In this document: one piece after another, positions 15,985 through 24,438 of the stretch
Layout: each line of letters starts with the position of its first letter
How positions within the stretch are numbered: position 1 is the stretch's first letter
From: Christensenella sp. UBA4675
GTDB taxonomy: Bacteria > Bacillota > Clostridia > Christensenellales > Borkfalkiaceae
Assembly: GCA_002405165.1 (NCBI GenBank)
Contig: DHLF01000005.1
Location: 123,393 to 187,392, forward strand
Length of the DNA: 64,000 nt
Direction: 5' to 3'
Notes under the pieces: generated by a model
Told to the model about the DNA's origin: nothing
Databases searched by the model: none
Seen by the model: only the letters and a program-made list of their open reading frames with translations
Translations under genes and position numbers: made by a program

Positions 15985-17850
15985 TTAGCCTCTTTTTATA
16001 GCGCCAAACTTACAATTAACCATACAAACTCCGCATTTTATGCATTTAGTAACGTCTATTACGTGGAGCTCTCTTACCTTTCCGTTAATTGCGTTTACGG
16101 GACAATTTCTTGCACATAGCGTACAACCTTTACATATTTCCTCGATTATAGTATACCTTATAAGTCTTTTACATACTCCTGCGGGACAAACTTTGTCTTT
16201 AACGTGAGCTATATATTCGTCTTTAAAATAACGCAACGTCGAAAGTACGGGGTTAGGAGCGGTTTGACCGAGTCCGCAAAGAGAATTGTTTTTAATATAG
16301 TAACAAAGCTCTTCCATTTTGTCTAAATCGTCCATTGTAGCCGTTCCTTCCGTAACTTTGGTAAGCATTTCTAGCAATCTCTTGTTACCTATACGGCAAG
16401 GAGTACATTTTCCACAACTTTCGTCAACGGTAAATTCTAGGAAGAATTTAGCTATATCGACCATACAGTTGTCTTCGTCCATAACGATAAGTCCGCCCGA
16501 ACCCATCATAGAACCGATTTGCATTAAAGAATCGTAGTCGATGGCTACGTCTAATTTTTCAGCGGGAATACATCCGCCCGAAGGTCCGCCCGTTTGAGCC
16601 GCTTTGAACTTTTTGCCGTGAGGGATACCACCGCCGATTTCGTAAACGATTTCCCTTAAAGTAGTACCCATAGGAACTTCTAATAAGCCCGTATGTTTGA
16701 TTTTTCCGCCGATTGCGAAAACCTTAGTTCCCTTACTTCTTTCCGTTCCGATTTGAGTAAACCAATCCGCGCCCTTTAAAATAATTTGGCAAATATTAGC
16801 GTAAGTTTCTACATTGTTTAAAAGCGTAGGTTTACGGAACAATCCGCAGTTTGCGGGGAACGGCGGACGGGGACGCGGTTCGCCCCTATGACCTTCTATA
16901 GAAGTCATTAAAGCGGTTTCTTCTCCGCAAACGAACGCGCCTGCGCCTAAACGCAATTCTATATCGAAATCGAACCCTAACCCGAAAATGTTTTTACCGA
17001 GTAAACCCATTTCCCTAGCTTGCTTAATTGCAATATTTAACCTGTCGACCGCAACGGGATATTCCGCTCTGACGTAAATGTAACCTTGTTTTGCGCCTAT
17101 CGTGTAGCCGGCTATCGCCATAGCTTCTAATACGGCGTGGGGGTCGCCCTCTAAAACCGAACGGTCCATAAACGCGCCCGGGTCGCCTTCGTCGGCGTTA
17201 CAAAGAACGTATTTTACGTCGCCCTTTGCCATTTTAGTGAACATCCACTTTTTACCCGTGGGGAATCCTGCTCCGCCACGACCCCTTAATCCCGATTTTA
17301 AAATTTCGTCTACTACTTGGTCGGGCGTCATTTCGGTTAAAACTTTATATAAAGCTTGATAACCGTCCCTTGCGATATATTCTTCTATAACTTCGGGGTT
17401 GATTATTCCCGAATTATGTAACGCTATTCTTAATTGTTTTTTATAAAAGTCCGTTTCAGTATAAGATTTTATGCTTCCGTCTTCGTTTACGGTTTCTTCG
17501 TAAAGATATTCTTTAACGGGACGACCGTTTTTAAAGTGTTCTTCTACGATTTTGGTTATATATTCGGGTTGTACTTTTGCGTAAAACGCACCTTCGGGAT
17601 AAACTATCATAATAGGTCCTAACGCGCAAAGACCGAAACAGCCGACCATATGAATATCGACTTTATCGCTTAACCCTTGTCTTGCGACTTCTTCCTTCAT
17701 TTGATTCATCATTTCAAGGGATTTTCCGGAAGAACAACCCGTACCTCCACATACGAGTACGGTATATTTACTTGCTACCCCGTGCGAAATTCTGGCGTGC
17801 ATTTCGGGAGCTAATCTATCTTTAATTTCGTTTAAAGTTTTTATATCCAT
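15985..17850 (-). CDS. hydB: Hydrogenase subunit HydB (NuoF-like, FMN and NADH binding)
   Basis: A 621-residue protein with three parts. The N-terminal thioredoxin-like [2Fe-2S] domain has CGGTGCSSGKS and CFGLC. The NuoF core has GRGGAGFPTGKKW for NADH, CNADEGDPGAFMDRS for FMN and the [4Fe-4S] motif ESCGKCTPCRIG. The C-terminal end adds a two-cluster ferredoxin domain (CKGCTLCARNCP; CIKCGVCMVNC). It is the NADH-oxidising or NAD-reducing subunit of the trimeric hydrogenase. The start lies 2 bp after hydC, and AAGGAAGG serves as ribosome site. Confidence 0.96.
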   Translation of the reverse strand: MDIKTLNEIKDRLAPEMHARISHGVASKYTVLVCGGTGCSSGKSLEMMNQMKEEVARQGLSDKVDIHMVGCFGLCALGPIMIVYPEGAFYAKVQPEYITKIVEEHFKNGRPVKEYLYEETVNEDGSIKSYTETDFYKKQLRIALHNSGIINPEVIEEYIARDGYQALYKVLTEMTPDQVVDEILKSGLRGRGGAGFPTGKKWMFTKMAKGDVKYVLCNADEGDPGAFMDRSVLEGDPHAVLEAMAIAGYTIGAKQGYIYVRAEYPVAVDRLNIAIKQAREMGLLGKNIFGLGFDFDIELRLGAGAFVCGEETALMTSIEGHRGEPRPRPPFPANCGLFRKPTLLNNVETYANICQIILKGADWFTQIGTERSKGTKVFAIGGKIKHTGLLEVPMGTTLREIVYEIGGGIPHGKKFKAAQTGGPSGGCIPAEKLDVAIDYDSLMQIGSMMGSGGLIVMDEDNCMVDIAKFFLEFTVDESCGKCTPCRIGNKRLLEMLTKVTEGTATMDDLDKMEELCYYIKNNSLCGLGQTAPNPVLSTLRYFKDEYIAHVKDKVCPAGVCKRLIRYTIIEEICKGCTLCARNCPVNAINGKVRELHVIDVTKCIKCGVCMVNCKFGAIKRG

Positions 17851-17852
17851 TT

Positions 17853-18353
17853 TTAGCCTTCCTTCTTGTATTTTTCAATGATTTCCACAACGCTGTCAGG
17901 CGTTACCCTGCCGTAAACTTCTCCGTTAATCGTCATAACGGGAGCAAGTCCGCAACAACCTACGCAACGGGTTGCGTCAAGCGAAAACATTTTATCGGGA
18001 GTTACTTCCCCGCCCGAAATTCCTAGAATTTCATGTAATTTATTGTAAACGTCGCCCGAACCTTTAACGTAACAAGCCGTTCCCAAACAAATTCCTATTT
18101 GATATTTTCCTTTTGGATATAACGAGAATTGCGAATAAAACGTCGCTACTCCGTAAACTTGCGCCAACGATAATCCGAGTTCGTCGGCAATTATCTGCTG
18201 TACTTCCTTAGGTAAATATCCGTAAATAGCTTGCGCCCTTTGCAACGCCATAATCGTCGAACCTTCTACGTTTTTGAGTTCGGCTAGCATAGAACGAAGT
18301 TGAGCTTCTTGCTCCTTCGTACCGTCGAAAGGTATTACAATTTTTTCTTTCAT
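17853..18353 (-). CDS. hydC: Hydrogenase subunit HydC (NuoE-like)
   Basis: A 166-residue thioredoxin-like [2Fe-2S] protein. A helical N-terminus (LPKEVQQIIADELGLSLAQV) is followed by the cluster cysteines in CLGTACYVKGSG and CVGCCGLAPVMTI. It passes electrons between HydB and HydA. It is the first gene of the operon. GGAGG stands before the ATG, and a promoter lies at 18406-18434. Confidence 0.96.
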   Translation of the reverse strand: MKEKIVIPFDGTKEQEAQLRSMLAELKNVEGSTIMALQRAQAIYGYLPKEVQQIIADELGLSLAQVYGVATFYSQFSLYPKGKYQIGICLGTACYVKGSGDVYNKLHEILGISGGEVTPDKMFSLDATRCVGCCGLAPVMTINGEVYGRVTPDSVVEIIEKYKKEG

Positions 18354-18405
18354 AAATCCTCCAAATGTTATAGAATCAAAAATTAAATTCCACTGTCCAA
18401 AATTT

Positions 18406-18434
18406 ATTTTAACATATTACGATTATCCCGTCAA
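18406..18434 (-). promoter_or_regulatory. Promoter of the hydrogenase operon, extended -10 type
   Basis: On the minus strand TTGACG (18429-18434) and TAAAAT (18406-18411) are 17 bp apart, and TG stands just before the -10 (TGTTAAAAT). Upstream are long AT-only stretches (18440-18530), including an A8/T8 inverted repeat. I looked for a Rex-type operator and saw none. Confidence 0.65.
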
Positions 18435-18564
18435 TAGATATATATAAAAAAATATATATGACGATATTACATTTTATATATTTGAACGAGATTTTTTTTC
18501 ATATTTTTTTTAAAAAAAATCTAAGAAAAAACAGAGAATTTATAAAAAACCGCTTTAAAACGCG

Positions 18565-18597
18565 TTTACGCCGACGGCTTTTTGCCGTCGGCGTAAA
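18565..18597 (-). terminator. Long perfect hairpin, probable terminator of the serine operon
   Basis: TTTACGCCGACGGC pairs with GCCGTCGGCGTAAA over 14 bp with a T5 loop. On the minus strand a small second stem and TTTTTT follow about 20 nt later. It lies 107 nt after the UPF0210 stop. The rest of the gap 18354-18703 holds the hyd promoter and otherwise only AT-rich sequence. Confidence 0.55.
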
Positions 18598-18703
18598 TAA
18601 AAAATAGAATTTAATTATTTTAAAAAAAGCGATTTGATATGGTATGCACCCCATAAGTTAAGCAAAGAAGAAAACTTTTGGTTACGCATCAATTCTATCG
18701 ACC

Positions 18704-20059
18704 TTAATTTTTATTGCTGTGAATAGGCGCAGGAATTCTTCCCCCGCGAGCGATAAATTTATCCGCCCCGAAAGAATTTATTTTTATTACGGGAGCTCCG
18801 CCCAAAAGTCCGCCGAATTCTACCCTTTCACCGACTTTTTTACCTACCGCAGGAATAACTCTTACGGCAGTAGTTTTGTTATTGACAACGCCTATAGCGC
18901 ATTCGTCCGCAATTATAGCCGAAATTGCGCTTGCGGAAGTATCTCCGGGGATTGCTATCATATCTAAACCTACCGAGCAAACGCACGTCATAGCTTCTAG
19001 TTTTTCTATGCTTAAAGCACCCCTTTCTACTGCGCTAATCATACCTGCGTCTTCGCTTACGGGAATAAACGCGCCCGATAATCCGCCAACGTGAGAACAA
19101 GCCATAACTCCGCCCTTTTTAACCGCGTCGTTTAAAAGAGCTAAGCACGCCGTCGTTCCGTGAGCGCCCACGCTTTCTAACCCCATAGCTTCTAAAACGG
19201 AAGCCACGCTGTCGCCTACCGCAGGAGTGGGAGCTAACGATAAATCTACTATGCCGAATTTTGCGTTTAATCTTTTAGCCGCTTCTTTGGCGATTAACAT
19301 ACCTACTCTCGTAATTTTAAAAGCAGTTTTTTTAACGATTTCCGCCACGTCCGTAAGACTTGCGTTTTCGGGCAAGTCTTTTATAGCTTTTTCTACTACT
19401 CCCGGTCCGCTTACGCCTACGTTTACCGTACATTCGCCTTCGCCGATTCCGCACATCGCGCCCGCCATAAAGGGATTGTCTTCTACGGAATTTGCAAACA
19501 CTACGAGCTTTGCGCAACCTATACTGTTCCTGTCGGCGGTAATTTCAGCGGTCTTTTTAACTATTTCGCCCATTTGTTTTACGGCGTCCATATTTATTCC
19601 CGCTTTCGTAGAAGCTACGTTTACCGAACAACAAAGTTTATTGGTTTCGGCAAGTACTTGCGGAATGGTTTGTAAAAATCTTTGTTCCGCATTCGTAATT
19701 CCCTTTTGCAAAAGCGCGGAATATCCGCCTATAAAATCTACGCCCGTTTCTAGCGCGACTTTGTCAAGAGTTCTCGCAATTTCTACGTACGCCCCGCTAG
19801 AAGCACCTATTACCGAAATAGGAGTAACCGATATTCTTTTATTTACGATGGGAATACCGAATTCTAACCCTATTTCGTTACCGATTGCGACTAATTTACC
19901 CGCAAGCCTTGTGAGCTTGTCGTAAATTTTGCGACAGGTTTTTTCTCCGTCGTCCGAAATGCAATCGAATAAACTCACCGCAAGAGTTATAGTCCTTACG
20001 TCGAGATTTTGCATAGATATCATATTTATAGTTTCAAGTATTTCGTTTTTTGCTATCAT
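18704..20059 (-). CDS. UPF0210 (DUF711, PFL-like fold) protein
   Basis: A 451-residue protein, the full length of the UPF0210 family. Typical stretches are MISMQNLDVRTITLAVSL near the start, VGVSGPGVVEKAIK, VDLSLAPTPAVGDSVA and LDMIAIPGDT. The structure of family members resembles pyruvate formate-lyase, but the reaction is unknown. It starts 8 bp after an ACT-domain protein gene (UPF0237 type). The two families are neighbours in many bacteria, so they probably work together. Here both close a serine biosynthesis operon, which hints at a link to serine or one-carbon metabolism. Confidence 0.9.
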   Translation of the reverse strand: MIAKNEILETINMISMQNLDVRTITLAVSLFDCISDDGEKTCRKIYDKLTRLAGKLVAIGNEIGLEFGIPIVNKRISVTPISVIGASSGAYVEIARTLDKVALETGVDFIGGYSALLQKGITNAEQRFLQTIPQVLAETNKLCCSVNVASTKAGINMDAVKQMGEIVKKTAEITADRNSIGCAKLVVFANSVEDNPFMAGAMCGIGEGECTVNVGVSGPGVVEKAIKDLPENASLTDVAEIVKKTAFKITRVGMLIAKEAAKRLNAKFGIVDLSLAPTPAVGDSVASVLEAMGLESVGAHGTTACLALLNDAVKKGGVMACSHVGGLSGAFIPVSEDAGMISAVERGALSIEKLEAMTCVCSVGLDMIAIPGDTSASAISAIIADECAIGVVNNKTTAVRVIPAVGKKVGERVEFGGLLGGAPVIKINSFGADKFIARGGRIPAPIHSNKN

Positions 20060-20067
20060 ATTAAACC

Positions 20068-20337
20068 TTAAATTCTGTGCATTGCGTTAAATATTTCTTC
20101 TCTTTGAAGTCTTATCGACAAACCTAATTTTTTGCCCATTTCTTCAAAATGCTTTTCAATTTCGGCAAAATGAACTTCCGCTTTATTAAAATCTACCAAA
20201 GCTATCATTACGAAATATCCTTGCATTAGCGTTTGAGAAATATCTTCTATATTTCCGCCTATTTCGCTTAAATACGCGCTTACTTTAGCTATAATTCCTA
20301 CGTTGTCTTTTCCTATAACGCTTACTATTGCTTTCAC
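20068..20337 (-). CDS. ACT-domain protein, UPF0237 type
   Basis: An 89-residue single ACT domain: MKAIVSVIGKDNVGIIAKVSAYL followed by GNIEDISQTLMQGYFVMI. ACT domains bind amino acids, often serine or glycine, and control partner enzymes. The genomic pair with UPF0210 and the place after serC-serA suggest a serine-sensing partner for UPF0210; this is inference. It is preceded by the DUF1015 gene at a distance of 13 bp. Confidence 0.9.
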   Translation of the reverse strand: MKAIVSVIGKDNVGIIAKVSAYLSEIGGNIEDISQTLMQGYFVMIALVDFNKAEVHFAEIEKHFEEMGKKLGLSIRLQREEIFNAMHRI

Positions 20338-20350
20338 GTTTATTCTCCTT

Positions 20351-21544
20351 TTAAAAATCTCGTGGATTTTTTATTAGCTTACATTCTAAATAATATCTTT
20401 TTTCTTCCGCTTCCCCCATTGAAAAACTTTTTCTAGTTAAAATTTTTCTTTGAGAAATATAAGAAAATAAATCCTCTTTTTTTAGTTTAGGCATAAAAAC
20501 CGCCACCGAATTATTGCCCGCAACTTCGATTGCGTGATTTTTGCCGTGAACGTAATCTTGTATAACTCCGCTTTTTTTAACGAATTTATCTATCGCTTTT
20601 TGAATATCGGATATTGCTTGAGGCGAAGATGACGAACAATTTATTTTATAAAAATTACCGCGATAGTATAGTTCGGTTTTGCTTTCCCCTAAAACTTCTT
20701 TTCGCATAAATTCTATAAAGTTTTCGCCTGAGTTTTTAACCACCCTATGTATAGGCTCGAAAACGATACCGTCGTCGTAAAGATTTTCAACTTCGCATAA
20801 GCAATACCTTGCAGGATGATTTTCCCTTTCGCGTTCGGATAAATTTTTCTTTATTTTTTCCCAACAAAGTTTTGCCGTAGCTATAGAATGATTTCCGTCC
20901 CCTACGGCAAACGTAAAAGAATTTCCGTTATCCGTTTTAGTTTTTTCTATCAAATCGACTAAGCTTTCGTCATCAACCAAATATCCTTCTATTTCTCCGC
21001 CGTTAGAATTTAATTTTCCGCCGTAAAGCTTTTTTAGAGTATCCCTTTTTGCATATAAAGGCTCTATTACGCTTTTCTTTTTATCGTCTATTAAAAGTAT
21101 CGCGTGCGGTAATTCCAAAACTGCATTTTCCCTGATTTCCACCCTGACAGGCAATCTTTCGGGAACGGTTGCTTCCGTAGCTCTGACTTCTAAAAAGTCG
21201 TTAAAGTCGTACTCGTCTAAATCGATAGAAATTACAAGACCTAATCTCTTTCTGCCGTAAGCGGTTTTTCTAACGGTTAAAACAAAACCTTTTTCTTTAA
21301 CGAAAATTCCGCTACGATAATATTTTACCATAGTGGAATTTATGTTTTTAATTCTCTCTTGTTGATTTTGACCTATGTAAATTTCGGGATAAATTATTCG
21401 TAAAGTGGAAATATCTCCGCAAAAAGAATCTAGTTTTTCCCAGTAATCTTTTTGCGAAGTAAATTGGTCGCACGCAATGACCGACCATTTTTCAAGGTCG
21501 ATTTTATCGTTTGGAAAAAGTATTTCGGGCATGCGTATCAACAT
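20351..21544 (-). CDS. DUF1015-family protein
   Basis: A 397-residue soluble protein. It opens with RMPEILFPNDKIDLEKWSVIACDQFTS, written here as two parts: RMPEILFP and WSVIACDQFTSQ, and contains FAVGDGNHSIATAKLCWE, the signature of DUF1015. The biochemical role is unknown. The family is often found next to serA and serC in Clostridia, as here, so a task in serine metabolism is likely. Length is typical. Confidence 0.88.
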   Translation of the reverse strand: MLIRMPEILFPNDKIDLEKWSVIACDQFTSQKDYWEKLDSFCGDISTLRIIYPEIYIGQNQQERIKNINSTMVKYYRSGIFVKEKGFVLTVRKTAYGRKRLGLVISIDLDEYDFNDFLEVRATEATVPERLPVRVEIRENAVLELPHAILLIDDKKKSVIEPLYAKRDTLKKLYGGKLNSNGGEIEGYLVDDESLVDLIEKTKTDNGNSFTFAVGDGNHSIATAKLCWEKIKKNLSERERENHPARYCLCEVENLYDDGIVFEPIHRVVKNSGENFIEFMRKEVLGESKTELYYRGNFYKINCSSSSPQAISDIQKAIDKFVKKSGVIQDYVHGKNHAIEVAGNNSVAVFMPKLKKEDLFSYISQRKILTRKSFSMGEAEEKRYYLECKLIKNPRDF

Positions 21545-21590
21545 AAATTCATCCTTTTTGTCTTTTCGTTTTTAATGCTTTAAAATTTTA

Positions 21591-22697
21591 TTAAAATTTA
21601 TAAACTTTTTTAATTCCGTCCGCGTTATAATCGGTAAGTTCGGATACCCCCATAAGTACCGCGCCCATACCTTTTTTATCTCCGCTAACGTATTTTTCGG
21701 CTTTAAACGCTTTTGCGATATTTTCCGCCGTTTGTTTCGCACTATCGAACAAAACTAAAATTTTGTGAGCGTAATTTCCGTCTAAAACAACTTTGGGATA
21801 ATTTACGGAATTTACGATATTTCCGTTTTCTATGAAATCTACTATTTCTTTTGCAACCATAACCGCGCAGTTATCTTCCGCTTCTTCCGTAGAAGCCCCT
21901 AAATGCGGTATGCAAACTATGTTCTTTTTATTTAACAAATCAGCAACGGGGAAATCGCAAATATATTTAGATACTTTTCCGCTTTCGCAAGCGCTGATAA
22001 TATCGGAATTTACCACTATTTCTCCACGACTGAAATTTAACACTTTAACGCCGTCTTTCATTTTTTCGATAGCGTCTTTATTTATCATTCCCCTAGTAGA
22101 ATCGTTTAGCGGAACGTGGAAAGTAATATAATCGGCTAACCCGTATAATTCTTCGGGAGTTGCAACGACTTTTATTCCGTCCGTTTCTTTAACGAACGGG
22201 TCGTAACCTACTACTTCCATTCCCAACGCTTTCGCGCTGTCGGCAACTTTTCTTCCTATTGCGCCAAGACCAAAAATTCCCAAAGTTTTCCCTAAAATTT
22301 CACAGCCCGCAAAAGCTTTTTTGCCTTTTTCTACTTGTTCGGCAACGGTTTTTTCCCCGTCCGATAAAGTATTTGCCCAAGCTATCCCTTCCGATATGGA
22401 ACGACTTGCCAAAAATAATGCGGAAATTACTAATTCTTTAACCGCGTTTGCGTTTGCGCCCGGCGTGTTAAATACTACTACCCCGCGTTTTGCATACTCG
22501 TCGCAAGGAATATTATTAGTGCCTGCGCCTGCCCTACCTACGCATTTTACGCTTTCGGGTAAATCATAACCTTGCATTTTAAAACTACGCAAAATTATAG
22601 CTTCGGGATTTTCACTTTTGTCTACCATTTGGTATTTGTCTGCAAAAACCGTTTTAACAAGCGGACTTATTTCGTTTAATTTTAATACGTCTTTCAT
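21591..22697 (-). CDS. serA: D-3-phosphoglycerate dehydrogenase
   Basis: A 368-residue NAD-dependent 2-hydroxyacid dehydrogenase that oxidises 3-phosphoglycerate to 3-phosphohydroxypyruvate, the first step of serine synthesis. The Rossmann motif is GLGAIGRKVADSAK followed by GYDPF. Catalytic regions are FSRGEIV (Arg) and PHLGASTEEAEDN (His). At this length it has a short C-terminal extension but no clear ACT domain, so feedback may come from the separate ACT protein downstream. GGAG lies before the ATG. It follows serC by 11 bp. Confidence 0.93.
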   Translation of the reverse strand: MKDVLKLNEISPLVKTVFADKYQMVDKSENPEAIILRSFKMQGYDLPESVKCVGRAGAGTNNIPCDEYAKRGVVVFNTPGANANAVKELVISALFLASRSISEGIAWANTLSDGEKTVAEQVEKGKKAFAGCEILGKTLGIFGLGAIGRKVADSAKALGMEVVGYDPFVKETDGIKVVATPEELYGLADYITFHVPLNDSTRGMINKDAIEKMKDGVKVLNFSRGEIVVNSDIISACESGKVSKYICDFPVADLLNKKNIVCIPHLGASTEEAEDNCAVMVAKEIVDFIENGNIVNSVNYPKVVLDGNYAHKILVLFDSAKQTAENIAKAFKAEKYVSGDKKGMGAVLMGVSELTDYNADGIKKVYKF

Positions 22698-22708
22698 TTT
22701 TATCTCCG

Positions 22709-23794
22709 TTATGCGTTTTCTTTTTCGAATTTAGCCATAAATTCTATAAGCTTGTCTACGCCTTCTTCGGGCATTGCGTTGTAAATAGACGCTCTCATTC
22801 CCCCGACGAGTCTGTGTCCTTTTATGGAACAGAATCCGTTTTCTCCCGCTTCTTTAATAAACTTAGCGTCTTTTTCGGGGTCGCCTGTTACGAACGTTAC
22901 GTTCATTATAGAACGGTCTTCTTTATTTACGCTGTTTTTAAATAATTTGGAATTATCGATAAAGTCGTAAAGCTTTTTAGCTTTTCTTTCGTTGATTTTT
23001 TCCATAGCTTCAACCCCGCCCAAAGCTTTTAATCTGCGGAATACGAGCATTGCGATATAAATGGGGAAACAAGGCGGAGTATTGTATAAACTTCCGTTAC
23101 TTGCTTGCGTGCTCCATTTTAAAATGGTGGGAACGTTTTTCATAACGTTTGCGCTGTCGTCTACCAAAGATTTTTTAGCGATTACTATCGTAACTCCTGC
23201 GGGAGCAATATTTTTTTGCGCCCCTGCGTAAATTACTCCGAATTTACTTACGTCTATTTTTCTCGATAAAATATCGCTGGACATATCCGCAACGAGCGGA
23301 ACTTTTACTTCGGGAAACTTAGTATATCTCGTTCCGAAAATAGTGTTATTCGAAGTAATATGTAGGTAAGACGCGTCTTCCCTTACGTCGAATTCCTTAG
23401 GAATATATGTATAAACCGCTTCTTTAGAAGAACACGCTATATGAGCGTCTATTCCCATAGTAACGGCTTCTTGATACGCTTTGTTTGCAAAGTTACCCGT
23501 TATGGCGTAGTCGGCTTTTCCCGTTTTTCCGCACAAGTTCATTACAACTTCCGCAAATTGTTGACTTGCCCCGCCTTGCACAAACATAACGTAATAATCG
23601 TCGGGAATATTCATTAATTCTCTTAACAAACTCTCCGCTTCTTGAATTACCTTATCGAAAGTTTTTGTTCTATGACTCATTTCGGTAATACTCATACCCG
23701 AATTATCGTAGTCAAGCAAATCTCTTTGAGCTTCTTCTAAAACTTCGAGCGGTAACATAGACGGACCCGCCGAAAAATTATATACTCTTTTCAT
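22709..23794 (-). CDS. serC: Phosphoserine aminotransferase
   Basis: A 361-residue PLP enzyme, the normal length. It starts with YNFSAGPSMLPLEVLEEAQ, has the phosphate-binding QGGASQQF, and the PLP lysine is Lys194 in YAGAQKNIAPAG. It converts 3-phosphohydroxypyruvate and glutamate to phosphoserine. It is the first gene of the serine operon. GGAGG stands 8 nt before the ATG, and an 8-bp hairpin lies in the leader. Confidence 0.97.
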   Translation of the reverse strand: MKRVYNFSAGPSMLPLEVLEEAQRDLLDYDNSGMSITEMSHRTKTFDKVIQEAESLLRELMNIPDDYYVMFVQGGASQQFAEVVMNLCGKTGKADYAITGNFANKAYQEAVTMGIDAHIACSSKEAVYTYIPKEFDVREDASYLHITSNNTIFGTRYTKFPEVKVPLVADMSSDILSRKIDVSKFGVIYAGAQKNIAPAGVTIVIAKKSLVDDSANVMKNVPTILKWSTQASNGSLYNTPPCFPIYIAMLVFRRLKALGGVEAMEKINERKAKKLYDFIDNSKLFKNSVNKEDRSIMNVTFVTGDPEKDAKFIKEAGENGFCSIKGHRLVGGMRASIYNAMPEEGVDKLIEFMAKFEKENA

Positions 23795-23810
23795 CTAACA
23801 CCCTCCGAAC

Positions 23811-23841
23811 CGTCAACCTATACTTATTTAAACGGTTGACG
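23811..23841 (-). promoter_or_regulatory. Leader hairpin or operator before serC
   Basis: CGTCAACC (23811-23818) and GGTTGACG (23834-23841) form an 8-bp inverted repeat with 15 bp between. TATAAT lies farther upstream on the minus strand near 23871-23876, without a good -35. The repeat would stand in the 5' leader just before the ribosome site, so it may be a protein-binding site or RNA stem. Confidence 0.4.
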
Positions 23842-23918
23842 AGTTTTTATAATGATTATTTCTTAAACCTGTTTATTATATCACAATTTTACTTTAAAAT
23901 AAAGCATTTTCTTTAAAA

Positions 23919-23958
23919 TTTATATAGTATTTATATAGATTTATATAAAATTTATATA
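23919..23958. repeat. Four helically phased TTTATATA copies
   Basis: TTTATATA starts at 23919, 23930, 23940 and 23951, spaced 11, 10 and 11 bp. This matches one turn of the helix, so the stretch may be bent or easily melted. It lies between the serC promoter region and the terminator of the TM2 gene. Confidence 0.6.
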
Positions 23959-23974
23959 TGGACAAAAGAAAAAC

Positions 23975-23997
23975 CGTAAAAGTTTTGGTCTTTTACG
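23975..23997 (-). terminator. Terminator of the metY-metA-TM2 transcript
   Basis: CGTAAAAG (23975-23982) pairs with CTTTTACG (23990-23997) over 8 bp. The minus strand continues GTTTTTCTTTT. The stem overlaps the stop of the TM2 gene. Confidence 0.75.
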
Positions 23998-24436
23998 ATT
24001 TTTTATATTTAATGTTGTATAGCACCGCTTGAATTTTACTTAGATTATAAAATTTTACCTTTGACGAAACCGTAACTATATCGTGTAAATAAAAGAAAAA
24101 ATACACTACCGAAAACGGAATTACTATAACCATAAAAAGTATTATCCCGTCATTTAGGTCTATGGGAATAAACAAATAGCACAAAATTAAAATTAAAAAA
24201 TACGCGAGTTTAAAAATCCCCGTTTTTACGTCGTTTAAATAAAATCTATCTAACCCGAAAAACCCAAAAAAACTAAGTAATTTCGCTTTTTTTACACTTT
24301 TAAAATTTAACGTACTAAATTCGCTGAAATATTCGTCATTCGTTTCTTGTAAACGCTTTTCCAAAGAACGAATATTTACGCTTTCGACGTTTTTTGAAAA
24401 TTCTTTCGTTAAATAGTTTATCTTTTCTCTTTCCAT
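23993..24436 (-). CDS. TM2-domain membrane protein
   Basis: A 147-residue protein from the ATG at 24436; a GTG three codons earlier is the alternative. The first 55 residues are charged and helical. The TM2 domain follows: FFGFFGLDRFYLNDVKTGI, with GxxGxDRFY between two membrane segments, then two more hydrophobic stretches (about 75-125). TM2 proteins are widespread and their role is unclear. The start lies 2 bp after the metA stop, so it probably shares that transcript by chance of position. Confidence 0.75.
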   Translation of the reverse strand: MEREKINYLTKEFSKNVESVNIRSLEKRLQETNDEYFSEFSTLNFKSVKKAKLLSFFGFFGLDRFYLNDVKTGIFKLAYFLILILCYLFIPIDLNDGIILFMVIVIPFSVVYFFFYLHDIVTVSSKVKFYNLSKIQAVLYNIKYKKS

Positions 24437-24438
24437 AT

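Noticed and set aside
18354..18564. Redox (Rex) operator before the hydrogenase operon
   Set aside because: No TTGTGA-type inverted repeat near the promoter.
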